Shown: positions 1 to 11,000 of the stretch, piece by piece
How positions within the stretch are numbered: the stretch's first letter is position 1
Layout: the number at the start of each line of letters is the position of its first letter
DNA from: Ciona intestinalis
Lineage: Eukaryota; Chordata; Ascidiacea; Phlebobranchia; Cionidae
DNA length: 64,000 nt
Direction of reading: 5' to 3'
NCBI RefSeq assembly: GCF_000224145.3
Contig: NC_020174.2
Span: 3,415,026-3,479,025 of the forward strand
Notes under the pieces: generated by a model
What the model saw: the letters and a program-made list of their open reading frames with translations, nothing else
Told to the model about the DNA's origin: nothing
Database searches by the model: none
Position numbers and translations under genes: made by a program

Positions 1-16
1 CTTTTAATTAAATGTA
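1..16 (+). repeat. T1 fragment at the left edge
   Basis: These bases match the interior of the T1 repeat (compare 758-773) and then run into a 50-N gap. Confidence 0.5.
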
Positions 17-116
17 NNNNNNNNNNNNNNNNNNNNNNNNNNNNNNNNNNNNNNNNNNNNNNNNNNGTCAAAGCTTTAGATTGGGGAAAAAACTAACAGC
101 TGTCATGCCTCATGCC

Positions 117-255
117 CAGTGGCGCAGCCAGGGGGGGTTTAGGGTGTCGCGACCCCTTTTAAACGAAAAAAAAATAATTAAAGAATTAAAAAAATAATTT
201 TTTTTTATTTTTTGCTTAAAACCCTCCCCCTTATTTTTTTCTGGCTGTGCCACTG
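117..255. mobile_element. hAT-like MITE with perfect 8-bp target duplication
   Basis: Ends are CAGTGGCGCAGCCAG and CTGGCTGTGCCACTG, near-perfect inverted repeats. CTCATGCC is repeated directly on each side (109-116 and 256-263), the 8-bp duplication expected of hAT transposition. At 139 bp it codes for nothing. A related copy is at 59958. Confidence 0.8.
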
Positions 256-520
256 CTCATGCCTATAAAAATATTTCATTTTTAAGTAGCAAATTATATA
301 TATATATATATTTTATCAGTTGATGGAATTGTTTCACGTTACTTGTGTTTTCCGCTTTCTGTAATTCAAGGTAATAAAGATATATTTAATGATCAGATTT
401 AGTAAGGTGCCTTTTATACTGTTGTATTGTGTATTTTGTATTTAATGTATCCTGTTAAGTTATTATGTAATAGTAGAATAAGTACTGTGTTTTTATTTAG
501 TTGCTTCTTTCTAGTTACAG

Positions 521-568
521 GTACAAGGATCTTTATGTGAATGGGATTGCATTCCATAAGAATTGTAA
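521..568 (+). other. UBE2F: 5' UTR portion of UBE2F after a 3' splice site
   Basis: A pyrimidine-containing acceptor (TTGCTTCTTTCTAGTTACAG) ends at 520, 48 nt before the start codon. It could close a 5' UTR intron or serve as a spliced-leader trans-splicing acceptor, which is common in Ciona. No TATA box is obvious nearby. Confidence 0.4.
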
Positions 569-3500
569 ATGATAACATTGTCAAAGAAATTAAAGGAATC
601 CCAAGAAAAGGGAAAGGGACAGACAAATGCAACAAGCTCAACAAAAACAACCTCTTCTCGTATCCGAAATCATCTGCTCGTAAAAGGTTTGTATTGTCTT
701 TAATATGCATGAAGTTTAACTATGCGAGGTGTAGGGACCGAGCTTATTTTCTTTTAATTAAATGTAATAATGTTTTTAACTGTAAGCGTGTTTTAACAAC
801 TGTTGTTTTGTCGCTATATCCTGTCTTTTTGTTTAAAATATTTCTAATTTTTGTTACCATAATCAAAGAGACAAATAAATAGTTATTATTGTTATTAATA
901 TGCTCCAAAAAGTGTAGTTGGTTTACTATCAAATGTATGGCTATAACTTGTGAAACATTAAAATGTGTATCTTAATAATAATATATATATATATATTTTA
1001 TAATAATAACTTTATTTGTCTCTTCAATTACCGTAGCAAAATTAAAAAATATTTTAAACGAAAAGACATGATATAGCAACAAAACGACAGTTGTTAAAAC
1101 ATGAAATAAAAGTGGTCGCTACACCTAGCAGAGGAACGAGCCATTTATGTTTAATTATTATTAAGTTAAACTTCCTATAGAAATATAAGTGTTCTCTTAC
1201 AAAGGAATACGCATGAAACGTATTAGTTTAAAAATACGACTTTATAAATGGCCTACATAACTAAATTAAATCTAGCTCTGTCATAATTTTTAATTTTAAC
1301 TGTGCCACTTTTTGACTTTTGTTGAAACTGTTGTTAAAATAGAAAAAAAACTTTTTTAGGTTTTTGACTTTTGTTGAAATTTCACCAATTGTTGTTGCCA
1401 CTTGCTTTTATTAACCCTGAGCTGCTATTATTTACCGAATCATCAATTCATACTGATTGTGTTTTATTTAAGCTATTTCACATTACAGAACTTTCTGACA
1501 TTGGGTCGTACAACAACTCAACTTGTCAAATCAAGTTTCCTGATCCGAATATTCTTCATCATTTTACAGTAAGTTAACATTATAGGAGCAAAACACTAAG
1601 AAAATGTAGACTGTTGTAGGATACGAGTTTAAGGCTTGACGTCGCTACCTGGGATCCAAAATTCGATAAGGTCTATGTGGTAGCACCTTGGGTGTTAGAA
1701 TAATGGGCCAATCCTTGCATAAATCCCAAAACTGCATGCCACACTGCAGGACCTCACTTACATTTTTACTTAGAATAAGATAAATATGTGTTTTCCATTA
1801 ACAGTTTTGTAAACAAATCCTATGTTATTTCCCGGCGTAGTGGTTAGTGCGCCTGCCTGTAACCATTAGGTAATGGGTTCAGGCCCGTCGCTGCTNNNNN
1901 NNNNNNNNNNNNNNNNNNNNNNNNNNNNNNNNNNNNNNNNNNNNNTCGTGTGATAACAACTGTCGTTTTCCGGCCACGCGAGGATAAAGTAAGTTACATT
2001 CATTCATATTTATAATTAGGTTTCTGTGACTCCTGAGGATGGGATGTGGAAAGATGGGTGTTTTAAGTTCAATGTTTCAATACCAGAAGAATACAACATG
2101 AAAGTAAGTCAAATGTCTCATTTATACGAAAAACATCTGTATTGTGTTGTTAAGACTCTTTAAGCCCAATGCACACTACTATCTTTAGTGCTTAGTTTAT
2201 GCCTTATGTTCCAACTTTCGCCATTAATTTAAAATACAGTCAGATAAGTTTTGGGGATTTTCAAATTGTTATTCTTCGGCAGTCTGCGTAGGGCTTAAGT
2301 CTTCTAGATCAGAACTATAGACCTGGTTTTATGGCTTTTAGGTTAATTGTTGTATGACTCAATGCCTGGTAACTGGTTGACCATCAAGTTAAATCATTTC
2401 AGATGTTACTATCCTTGGTTGATTATTCAGTTATCAACACAATTTTAATTGTTATCTGTTTTTTTAGCTTATATTTTTTCTTTTTTTAGCTTATGTTTTT
2501 CTTTTTTTATATTATATTTTCCTATTCAGTTCAGTTACAGGTGTTTTGTAATTGTGAACAGATATGAAAAATAATATAAATTCGGTGTCCAAATATTTTT
2601 TTTACAGTTACAAGTGTTTTGTGATTGGCCCGATTGGGAACAGAAACAGATTTTTACAATACACATTCTGTGTCGAAATAATTCTTTTTTTTTTTTTTTT
2701 TTAAATCTGATTCTACATTTAGCCACCAGTTGTAAAATGCACAACATCTGTTTGGCATCCAAACATTAGCTTGAAAGGTGAAGTTTGCTTGAGTATATTA
2801 AGAGAACATTCGTTGGACGGTTCGGGGTGGGCGCCAACAAGATCAGTCAAAGTAATGGCCATTTAGTTATGTAATTATTTAATATATTTTATCATGTAAA
2901 GAGTATACTCTAGAATGGGGCATCTAAATTTTCTGTGACTTTTAAGTCTTCACGGTTAATGGTATAATATAAGGGTGTACAAAAACTTTGGGATCTTTGC
3001 AGTCCCCGAGTCTAGGAAAGTCCTGTTTTAGGTTATAGAATATTTGTTTAAATATTTATATATAATATGGTTGGTATTGTTTTTGATAATTTGGAAATAA
3101 ATATGATTTAAAAGTATAGTTTTAACATTTAGCTTCTGATTTTTGCCTAATAAATACCTACTTTTGTTATAAATAAATATATGTGAATTCATTGATTACC
3201 ATCATCATAATTTCTTATATTATTTAGGATTTGATCTGGGGTCTTGGTTCTTTATTTACGGTATGTTGTGTATTTATTTAATTTAAAAAGGTTGTTTGTC
3301 AGACAACTTTTATTCTGACATTTGACAATCTTATAAAATTTGGCTTAAAAACTTGATTTATTTAAATCTGTATTCAGGTATTGCAAACTAATTCAGAAAG
3401 GTCTAAACTTTTAACTTTCCCTACCAATTTTTCTGCTAAAGCAAATATATAGTACCGTAGTGGTAGTGGAAGACGGGATATATTTTGCACATAATATCCA

Positions 3501-3870
3501 AATATCCTGATTGTGTTTTAAGCAATTAACAACAGTCTTTGCGAGTCTTTGGAAGACGGTTTTAAAATTCTTTAAATATCCTTTGTTTACCAACAAATGA
3601 AAGGGGAAAATGGATTGAAAAAGTGTCCCATCTCCCCCCACCTTACTATATACAATTTTGCATACTGTATTAGATTGTATATTTCCCATCATTAACACTT
3701 TGCAAAGTTAGTTCTTCTAAGCTGTGTGTATGTTTATGTAGGATTTAGCTGATTTTGATGATCCTCTTAACTTAGAAGCTGCGAATGAATTTAAAAAAGA
3801 TCCAAGGAAATTTAGAAGAACGTTAGAAGTATATTTGTATAAAAATGCCCCTACCTGATTTACTGTGTTA
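569..3870 (+). CDS. UBE2F: NEDD8-conjugating enzyme E2, UBE2F type (6 exons, complete)
   Basis: Exons 569-686, 1489-1568, 2020-2103, 2723-2851, 3228-3260 and 3742-3870 join in phase to about 190 aa; human UBE2F has 185. The start [12 protein letters not shown] resembles the UBE2F N-terminal tail that docks on the NEDD8 E1. The UBC fold follows: [14 protein letters not shown], then KFPDPN, then the HPN motif ([18 protein letters not shown]) with the catalytic cysteine at residue 116, then [18 protein letters not shown]. Known role of the family: accepts NEDD8 from UBA3-NAE1 as a thioester and, with RBX2, neddylates CUL5. The C-terminus ([12 protein letters not shown]) differs from vertebrates. 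The ATG at 569 is chosen by similarity; an upstream ATG at 541 is in another frame. Family assignment is firm; individual splice ends are inferred by eye. Confidence 0.92.
725..897 (+). repeat. T1 repeat
   Basis: Reference copy: GTGTAG(C)GACC start, core GTGTTTTAACAACTGTTGTT and TTTGTCGCTATATCCTGTCT, then AGAGACAAATAAA and a TTATTATT tail. The tail suggests the 3' end of a non-LTR element or a SINE. It lies in UBE2F intron 1. Confidence 0.7.
1000..1172 (-). repeat. T1 repeat, inverted to the previous copy
   Basis: Reverse-complement copy ending in the GGCTCGTTCCTCTGCTAGG start region. With 725-897 it forms a tail-to-tail inverted pair about 100 bp apart. Confidence 0.7.
1635..1785 (+). repeat. 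S2 3'-module fragment
   Basis: Contains the GGGTGTT...AATGGGCCAATCCTTGC...GCATGCCAC...GGACCTCAC module in degraded form. Confidence 0.55.
1830..2005 (+). mobile_element. S1 SINE, interrupted by an N gap
   Basis: Head GGCGTAGTGGTTAGTGCGCC (A-box-like) and GGGTTCAGGCCCG (B-box-like), then 50 N, then the tail ending GTAAGTTACATTCATTCAT, 15 nt before UBE2F exon 3. Confidence 0.7.
2533..2695. repeat. Two-unit tandem duplication
   Basis: TACAGGTGTTTTGTAATTG and TACAAGTGTTTTGTGATTG start two related units of about 80 bp just before UBE2F exon 4. Confidence 0.5.
3447..3650. mobile_element. M1 MITE, diverged
   Basis: Orientation with GCACATAATATCCAAATATC first; right end CCATCTCCCCCCACCTTACTATA. 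It lies between UBE2F exons 5 and 6. Confidence 0.7.
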
Positions 3871-4407
3871 ATTGTACAAAATGTTTAAACATATTTATTT
3901 TGATTTGGTAAGCTGCCTACTGCTGTTTCTGTGCATAAAAAATGTGCTTTATATTTGTACCTTCGTTTTTGTTTTGATTTGTGATTTTAATTAAAACAAA
4001 ATCCGTTGAATAAAGTCAGTGTTAACTATGGGTTGTTCTGGACTTGGTTAATATTTTTAGGCTTCTCTGCCTACTTTAGCAATTATGCAAACATATTGGT
4101 ATATAGATATACGTAGTATGCAGTATACAGAGTGACAATTTCCGTTTTTGATTGTTAAAACTTAACAATCTGTTTATATAAATATATCAGATCGATATTA
4201 CTTCTATCCTCGTAAGAGAACGCTAAAAATGTATTTTCGTCTTTTTTTTATAATAGTACGTGCTCATTCATTAGACCTTAGCTCTCTTGTTCTCTCTTGC
4301 TTTGTTTACTTTGGTTCATTGCCAAGCCATCGACTCTTGTTCATTGCATCCTCCTATTGCTTCGGTACGATTTAGGCTAGTGGAATGTGTTACGTGGTCG
4401 GTAATTA
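3871..4407. other. UBE2F 3' flank
   Basis: AT-rich sequence with the UBE2F polyadenylation candidate. No reading frame, RNA gene or recognised repeat. Confidence 0.5.
4009..4014 (+). other. Polyadenylation signal candidate for UBE2F
   Basis: AATAAA lies about 140 nt after the UBE2F stop codon, the first canonical hexamer downstream in sense orientation. Confidence 0.45.
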
Positions 4408-4582
4408 GGCACTAATGAAGAATCTTCCGGTACGTAGCAGAATAGGCTGGTGGAAAGTGTTAGTGGTTAGGTGTTGTGTTGATGGTTAGGGGGTTACGGG
4501 TTAGTGGTTATAATAGAGGGGTTAGTGGTTATTGGGGTTAGTGGTTAGCAAATAAGGTGGGCGGAGACTCTTCACTAGTGCC
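4408..4582. mobile_element. M2 palindromic MITE with internal GGTTAG-like repeats
   Basis: Left end GGCACTAATGAAGAATCTTC, right end GACTCTTCACTAGTGCC. The interior is a degenerate run of GGTTAGTGGTTA/GGGGTTAG motifs, G-rich on this strand. A shorter copy lies at 47823-47918. Confidence 0.65.
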
Positions 4583-5005
4583 GTTATTATTAAGGGACTA
4601 GTGGTCATAGGGGTTAGGGGGTAGCCTAGAGGTTAGTGGTTAAACGGGTTAAAGATTGGTTGTAACGTTAACGGTAAGCAGACAACGTAGGGGGAGAATT
4701 GCTCCCTAGCATTGAGATATACATTTCAATCTTGTGACGTGACGCTATAAGTTTTATTCACAAGTGAATTATAAAAATCCATGTGCTGTATTTCTATAAT
4801 TATTTATACTAATGCTATTGCTGATTTAAAATTGCCATATTATATGCACTTATGACTGAATGCACACTGGTATTGGTGTATTAAAAAAGTCTGTTATGAC
4901 TATGAGTATAATACAATATAGCAATTATATATTTCAATTTTTTAAACAAATTTATTCATTTTATATATATACCTCATTTACAGTGTTAAAAATAAAATGT
5001 AAACC
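4583..5005. other. UBE2F-FBXW5 intergenic remainder
   Basis: Continues with a few GGTTA motifs to about 4680, then AT-rich sequence up to the FBXW5 5' UTR. No TATA or other promoter element stands out. Confidence 0.4.
4983..5005 (+). other. FBXW5: 5' UTR of FBXW5 after a 3' splice site
   Basis: TTTACAG ends at 4983, 22 nt upstream of the FBXW5 ATG, after an AT-rich stretch. It is a candidate trans-splice (spliced leader) acceptor or the end of a 5' UTR intron. Confidence 0.35.
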
Positions 5006-8000
5006 ATGACAGAACAACAAATATTAGATCATGATGGATTTAACTCTTGGGAACTTTTGCCAGAAGAACTGTTGTTAAAAATATTTCAGTACGTAGACTG
5101 TAAACATCTTTTAAGATTAGGTAAATTCATTTGTTTAAGACTTAAACTTTAAGTTATTTTTTGCATGCTGTTACATTTATGACAAATTTAAGTATACTGT
5201 TACTCAGCGCTAGGCTAAGGCTGGGCAGGAATTTTTTACTAACTCACAATACTCTCCAATATATTATAAATGTAACTTGCTTTATTCTCGCTTGGCAGGG
5301 AAACAGCAGTTGTTATCACATGGGTTAACACCTTGTGCCAGCTTACAAGTTACCATGAGGTAATGGGTTCAGGCCTCGTCGTTGCTACTAATGTTGGTGT
5401 ATGTGTCATTGGGCAAGACACTTAACGGAAATTGCTCCAACCCAGTGGTCACTAATTGGTTGTCTAAATTATCAGCCATACATAAAAAAAAAAAAATAAT
5501 TACCTACAAAAAATCAAACATGGTAACTCGTAAGCTGGCACGAGGTGTATGAACATCCGTGTTATAATGTCTGTCGTTTTCCAGCCACGCTAGGATAAAG
5601 TAAGTTACATTCATATAATGTGTTCAACTAAAAGTATTTCTGTTAAAAAGGTCAAACTTGCCGTCGTTGGAAATTGGTTGCTGATCAGGAACTACTGTGG
5701 AAACGAAGGTTTGCAACCGATTTTAAACTTCATGGCCATGTTAGTTTAAACTCAGGTATACAAGATAACTCTTTTCATTTACGCTAAAAAGTTAAGCCTG
5801 TACTTTTGTTTGTTTTACTGCCATTTTAAAAGAGAAAATCCTTTTTTCAAAATAGAAATAAAAAGACACCATTTTTACCCTTGTAGTTTTAGTAAATGTT
5901 AAAGTTGTGGAAAAGAAACGAGGCTTATGGTGTAGTGCTGCATTTGATGTTAATCAATTATAGAAAAAGGATAATTAAATAACAAATTGGTATTGATGAT
6001 GGCCTAAAGACAACTCACAGACAGTAGTGTTAATTGTCCTACAGACCAGTTTGCAGAATAGACAGTAGTAGTTCTTAAAAAGATCTCTCGTGTGCAAGAC
6101 AGTCATTTTACACATGCAAGAATGTTATCATTAAAATCCGAATGCAAAGCCTCTAAATTTCCAAGCCACCTTGGCAAATTCTACCTAGTTTATTACAGAT
6201 TGCGTTCATTGTTTAATTAATTGGTATGTGTAGGATAAACTATAGCGTGCATAACCAAAAATCTAAAACAAAAATCGTTTGTGCACCTTCTAAAATACAA
6301 AATCCCGGGTGCACCGTACTCTTCAGACTGGTTTACAGATATTTTCTATTTATAAAGGTGCGATATCTTGGAAGGAAGAATATGAAAGATTGATCGATCG
6401 AGTTCCGAGTGCTGAGTTGGAAAAGATTGAAGAACACACGGATGAGGTTTTACATGTGGCGTTCGCTAATAATGGGATGATGTTTTCTACATGTTCAAAA
6501 GATGCCTACATCAAGGTGATGAATAGATGAATGTAGCTTGTTTATTTTTGCGTGGCTGGAATACAGCAGTTGTTATACCATGGATGTTCTATTATTCTGT
6601 TTTATACACCTCGTGCCAGCTTACGAGTGACCAACTTCGTGGGTGATTATTTTAGGGGGATTTTTTTACATAACTTGCTTTATTCTTACGTCGCTGGGGG
6701 GCAGTCGTTATAAGTTATAACATGGTTGTTCTGTTTTATACACCTTGTGCCAGCTTGAGTTACCCTGTATGTTACTTTCTCAGTGTGTTTTTATGTATGG
6801 CTGATAATACGGAGTCTACGGACAACCCATTACTATTAGTGACCACTGGTTTGGAGCAATTTCCATTAAGTGTCTTGCCCAAGGTCACATATGCCCACAA
6901 CGCTAGTATAACTGCTTATATTTTATAGTATTGTATGAAAAAAATATAAAAAATTGTCCCGATATATATAAAAAATTTGTCCCAAAATATGACTTGTCCA
7001 AAATATGAAATTTTAAAGTATTGTATTATTTTAAAGAATAAAAAAATTGTCGCAAAATAAACTGCTCATATTTTTATTTTTAAAATACAGGTTTACAATG
7101 CTGATTGGCCATTTGAGACTGTGTTTAGTGAATATCTTGGTGTTAAAAATTCACTGTTTCAATGGAAATATACACAACTGTCCCAGTTCAGCCCTTGTGA
7201 TACACAACTGTTAGTGTCTGGTAGATGTACAGGTTCTGAGCAAGGTGGAGAAATAGTTGTTTACAACATATTTGCCGGCTCATTCACCATACAAGTATGT
7301 ATAAGTACTAGTAAGAAGTGATTTTCTTTTAGTAGGAAAAAGTATCAATAAATGTTTAAGTTATAGTATGTATGTATGTAACTTACTTTATCCTCGCGTG
7401 GCCGGGAAACGACAGTCCTTATAACACGGGTGTTAATACACCTCGTGCCAGCTTACGAGTTACCATATATGTTACTTCGTGGGTGAATATTTTTTGTTTT
7501 TTTTTCATGTTTTATTATGTATGGCTAATAATTTGGACAACCCATTAGTGACCACTGGGTTTGAGCAATTGCCGTTAAGTGTCTTGCCCAAGGACACATA
7601 CGCCCGCAATGGTAGCAGGGACGAGCCTTGAACCCATTACCTCTGCGTTAGAGGCAGGCGCGCTAGCCAGTTTGCCACGGCGCCGGACTAGTAGGGTAGG
7701 GGAAAATGGTCCACATTTTCATTCTATTTTCTTGTCCCATTTAGTAGCAGACAAGAAACATTCAAAGAATTATAAAACCAAATTCTCACGACTCCCAACA
7801 GATCGTTGTTAAATGTTTAAAACACGATCAGGATATTTGGATATAATGTGCTAATGGTCCTATCTCTGCCACCCTACTATATTTAATAATTTTTTTTCAG
7901 TCTCGAGTTCGTATTCTCCCCTATGATGTGATGGGAACCTGGCTTAATGATTCTCATATACTTTCTGCCAGAGCCCATGTTTTATCTTACACAAGGCAAT

Positions 8001-11000
8001 GTTTATGTGAAGTTGTACTTAACAAGTCAAGTCAGGTAACATGAGACTTGTTAAAAATCGTGTCTTTACGCACACTTTTGGTTCTATATAAAAGTCCAAC
8101 TTGATAATAATTAAACATAAATGGTTTGTTGCTGCTAAGTATTTTTCTGTCTTTTAATAACATGGCCTTCACCACATTTTTAAGGAAATAAATACAAAAT
8201 TATGTTATGACATGTTATGCAATTGCTTGGATTAGAATTTCTTTCTTGATAAAAACAAACTCTGGTAGGACTTATCTTTTATAAAATATGTATATATATA
8301 TTAATATATATATATATCTATGTTTTAATGTGCTGCTCGCATTCTTTAAAACAACCCTAAATTTTTAATATTTTAAAATTTTTGAATTTAGTTAATATTT
8401 TTAACTTTTAAATTTTGTGAATTTTGTAAATTTTTAAATTTTGTATATTTTTAAAATTTGTAAATTTTTTATTTTATAAATTCAAGTTTTTGCAGGAAGT
8501 TGAGAACTTGCATAAGGCAACAATGTCTAGAGCATTCTTGTTTAAATGCAATAATTGGGCAACTGTTAGTTATATTCGTGTGGCAGATTTGACATCATGC
8601 ATACGAAAGGTAAAAAATCAGAAAACAAAATTTTGCCCTTTAATAATTTTATTGTAGTTTTAATCTTTAAAAAGTTATTATATTATTAACAAAATTGCAT
8701 CTTTTTGACTTTGGTAAATTACCGTAAACAGTTGATGAGAAATTGCACTGTTAGGGATGCACAATACAAAATTTCAGGTCCGTGAGATTCGAATTCTTTT
8801 GTATTCGAATCTAATTGAGTTTATGGGATTCAGTATTCGATGATGTCATCATCAGTCATGTCTTAAAATATTTTAATATTTTTATATGTGGGTAAAAATT
8901 GAATTGTATTAAAAATGAAAAAAAGAATTAAAATTCAAAACAAAAAATAAATTCTAGGATATCCTAGAATGCCTAATTATTCTGTATTGTTCATCCCTGC
9001 GCTGTTATGTACAGCATAGTGGGGGAGGATGGGACAACTTTTCATTTTATTTTCTCGTCCCATTTTGTAGTAAACCAAAAAAAACAAAAAAAAATTATAA
9101 AACCAGATCCTTACAACTCACATAGACTGCTGTGTTAATCGTTTAAAAGACGATCAAGATATTTGAATATTATGTGCTAAAGGTCTCTCGTCTTCCCCCA
9201 TCCTACTAGAATAAATACGTAAATTTTAAAGCTTCCAAATTATGATAAACTGACAAAATGTTATGATAATATGTAGATTATGAGGAGTGAACCTGATGTA
9301 GATTTATCACAACATCTACACGCCATGCATTTTCAACATCTAAAAAATATCAACGAGAGGAAAATATACGGTATTTTTGCTCAACTTTTTTCATCATACT
9401 TTTTCTTAAAGATTAAAATAATTAGGTCAAAAGCGCCGGGGCAAAATTGTTAGCGCGCCCGCCTGTAACCCAGAGGTAATGGGTTAAAGTCTGGTTGTTG
9501 CTACCATTGTGGACGTATGTGTCCTTGGGCAAGACATTTAACGACAATTGCTCCAACTCAGTGGTCACTAATGAGTTGTCCGAATTATCAGCCATACATA
9601 AACATAAAGAAAAAATCTTTTTAAAAAAAATCACCTACAAAGTAACATACATTATAACTTGTAAGCTGGCACAACACCTGTGTTATGACGGCAGTCTTTT
9701 TTCGGCCATGTAAGGATAGAGTAAGTTACATTCATTCATTCAGGTCAGTGCGATGGATGTAAACAGACTTTGAAACGATGCATGACTAACGAAAATGAAC
9801 AAACTAAGTTGCCAAGAACGACATGGAACAAGGAGCCCACTTGTTTTAGTTTCTGTTCAAAACCTGTTAAATACGTTGACGGAGAAATAGGAGTCGTTTT
9901 GAAGTCGTGCGGAATTCAATCAACAGATACCGAAAGTTTGCCGGAGAGAAACAATGAGATTTATCCGGAAAGTTCGGACACTTGCCACTTTCAAAATCAA
10001 ACTTTATGTCCGGTATGTGGACAGGAAAGATCATATTTGTCTGGGACAGAAGAAAGGTACTTTTGTGTTGTATTCTGTTACTTCTGCTACGGGGTATTAC
10101 ATAAATAATTTTTTCGTTGCTCATTTGGTATAAAAAAACGAGTGTGTTTCCGTATTCTGTTACTTCTGCTACCAGGCATAATCTAAGTGTTATTAGAAAC
10201 TTAAATTAAAAAGTTGTCCCATCTTCCTCCGTATAAAAAAAACGTAGTGTATTTTCCAAAAGCAATATTTTAGCTGCTCATCTGGTATAAAAATAACGTA
10301 GCGTATTACCGACGTTTCGGAAATACATTATGTTTTCATACCAGATGAGCTGCTAAAATATTGTTTTTGGAAAATACACTGTACATTGTAGGAATGTGGA
10401 GCAAAAAGACTATATATATATTTTTTTTAGGGTGGGGGAAAGATAGGACACCTTTTTATTCTAATTTCTTGTCACATTTGGTAGTAAACAAAGAACAATC
10501 TAAAAAATTATAAAACCGTATCCAAGGTACCCCAATAGGCCATTGTTCATTGATTAAAACACGATCAGGATATTTATATAATATGTGTTAAAGGTGTCCC
10601 ATCTTCCCCCAACCTTCTATACATTATGTTCACTTTACCTTTGCATCTTTTTTCTTATTAGTTCAGCGTCAACCACGAGTGCAGAGGAAGATCATGTGAG
10701 GATATTCCTTCCAAAAGTTTGTAAAGTCTTGATAGGTTTCACAGGAGATTATGTGAGCATACCACACCAAATAGGTTAGAAATGAATTGGGATTTCTTAT
10801 TTATATAGTAGGGTGGGGGAAGATGGGACACCTTTAGCATATAATATCAAAACACCCTGATCGTGTTTTGAACAATTAACAATGGCCTATGGAGGTCGTG
10901 AGGTTACCATAATTTTTATTTTAAAGTTTTTTTTTTATCAAGGAATTAAATATTTGAAAGAAGAGGAATGTGGCCATGTTGATGAGAGAGATTTAAAGTC

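Noticed and set aside
541..686. Upstream ATG at 541 as the UBE2F start
   Set aside because: Its frame does not join in phase to exon 2 with the UBC similarity; the ATG at 569 gives MITLSKKLK, like the family N-terminus, and correct phase.
1830..1895. tRNA gene (TAGTGGTTAGTGCGCC and GGGTTCAGGCCC boxes)
   Set aside because: It is the tRNA-like head of an S1 SINE; no complete cloverleaf or acceptor stem is seen here or in the other S1 and S2 heads.
7579..7812. Open frames encoding [13 protein letters not shown] peptides at 7579, 12978, 14429 and 35956
   Set aside because: These are translations of S1 SINE copies on either strand; the same peptide arises wherever S1 inserts, and no splice structure or conservation supports a gene.
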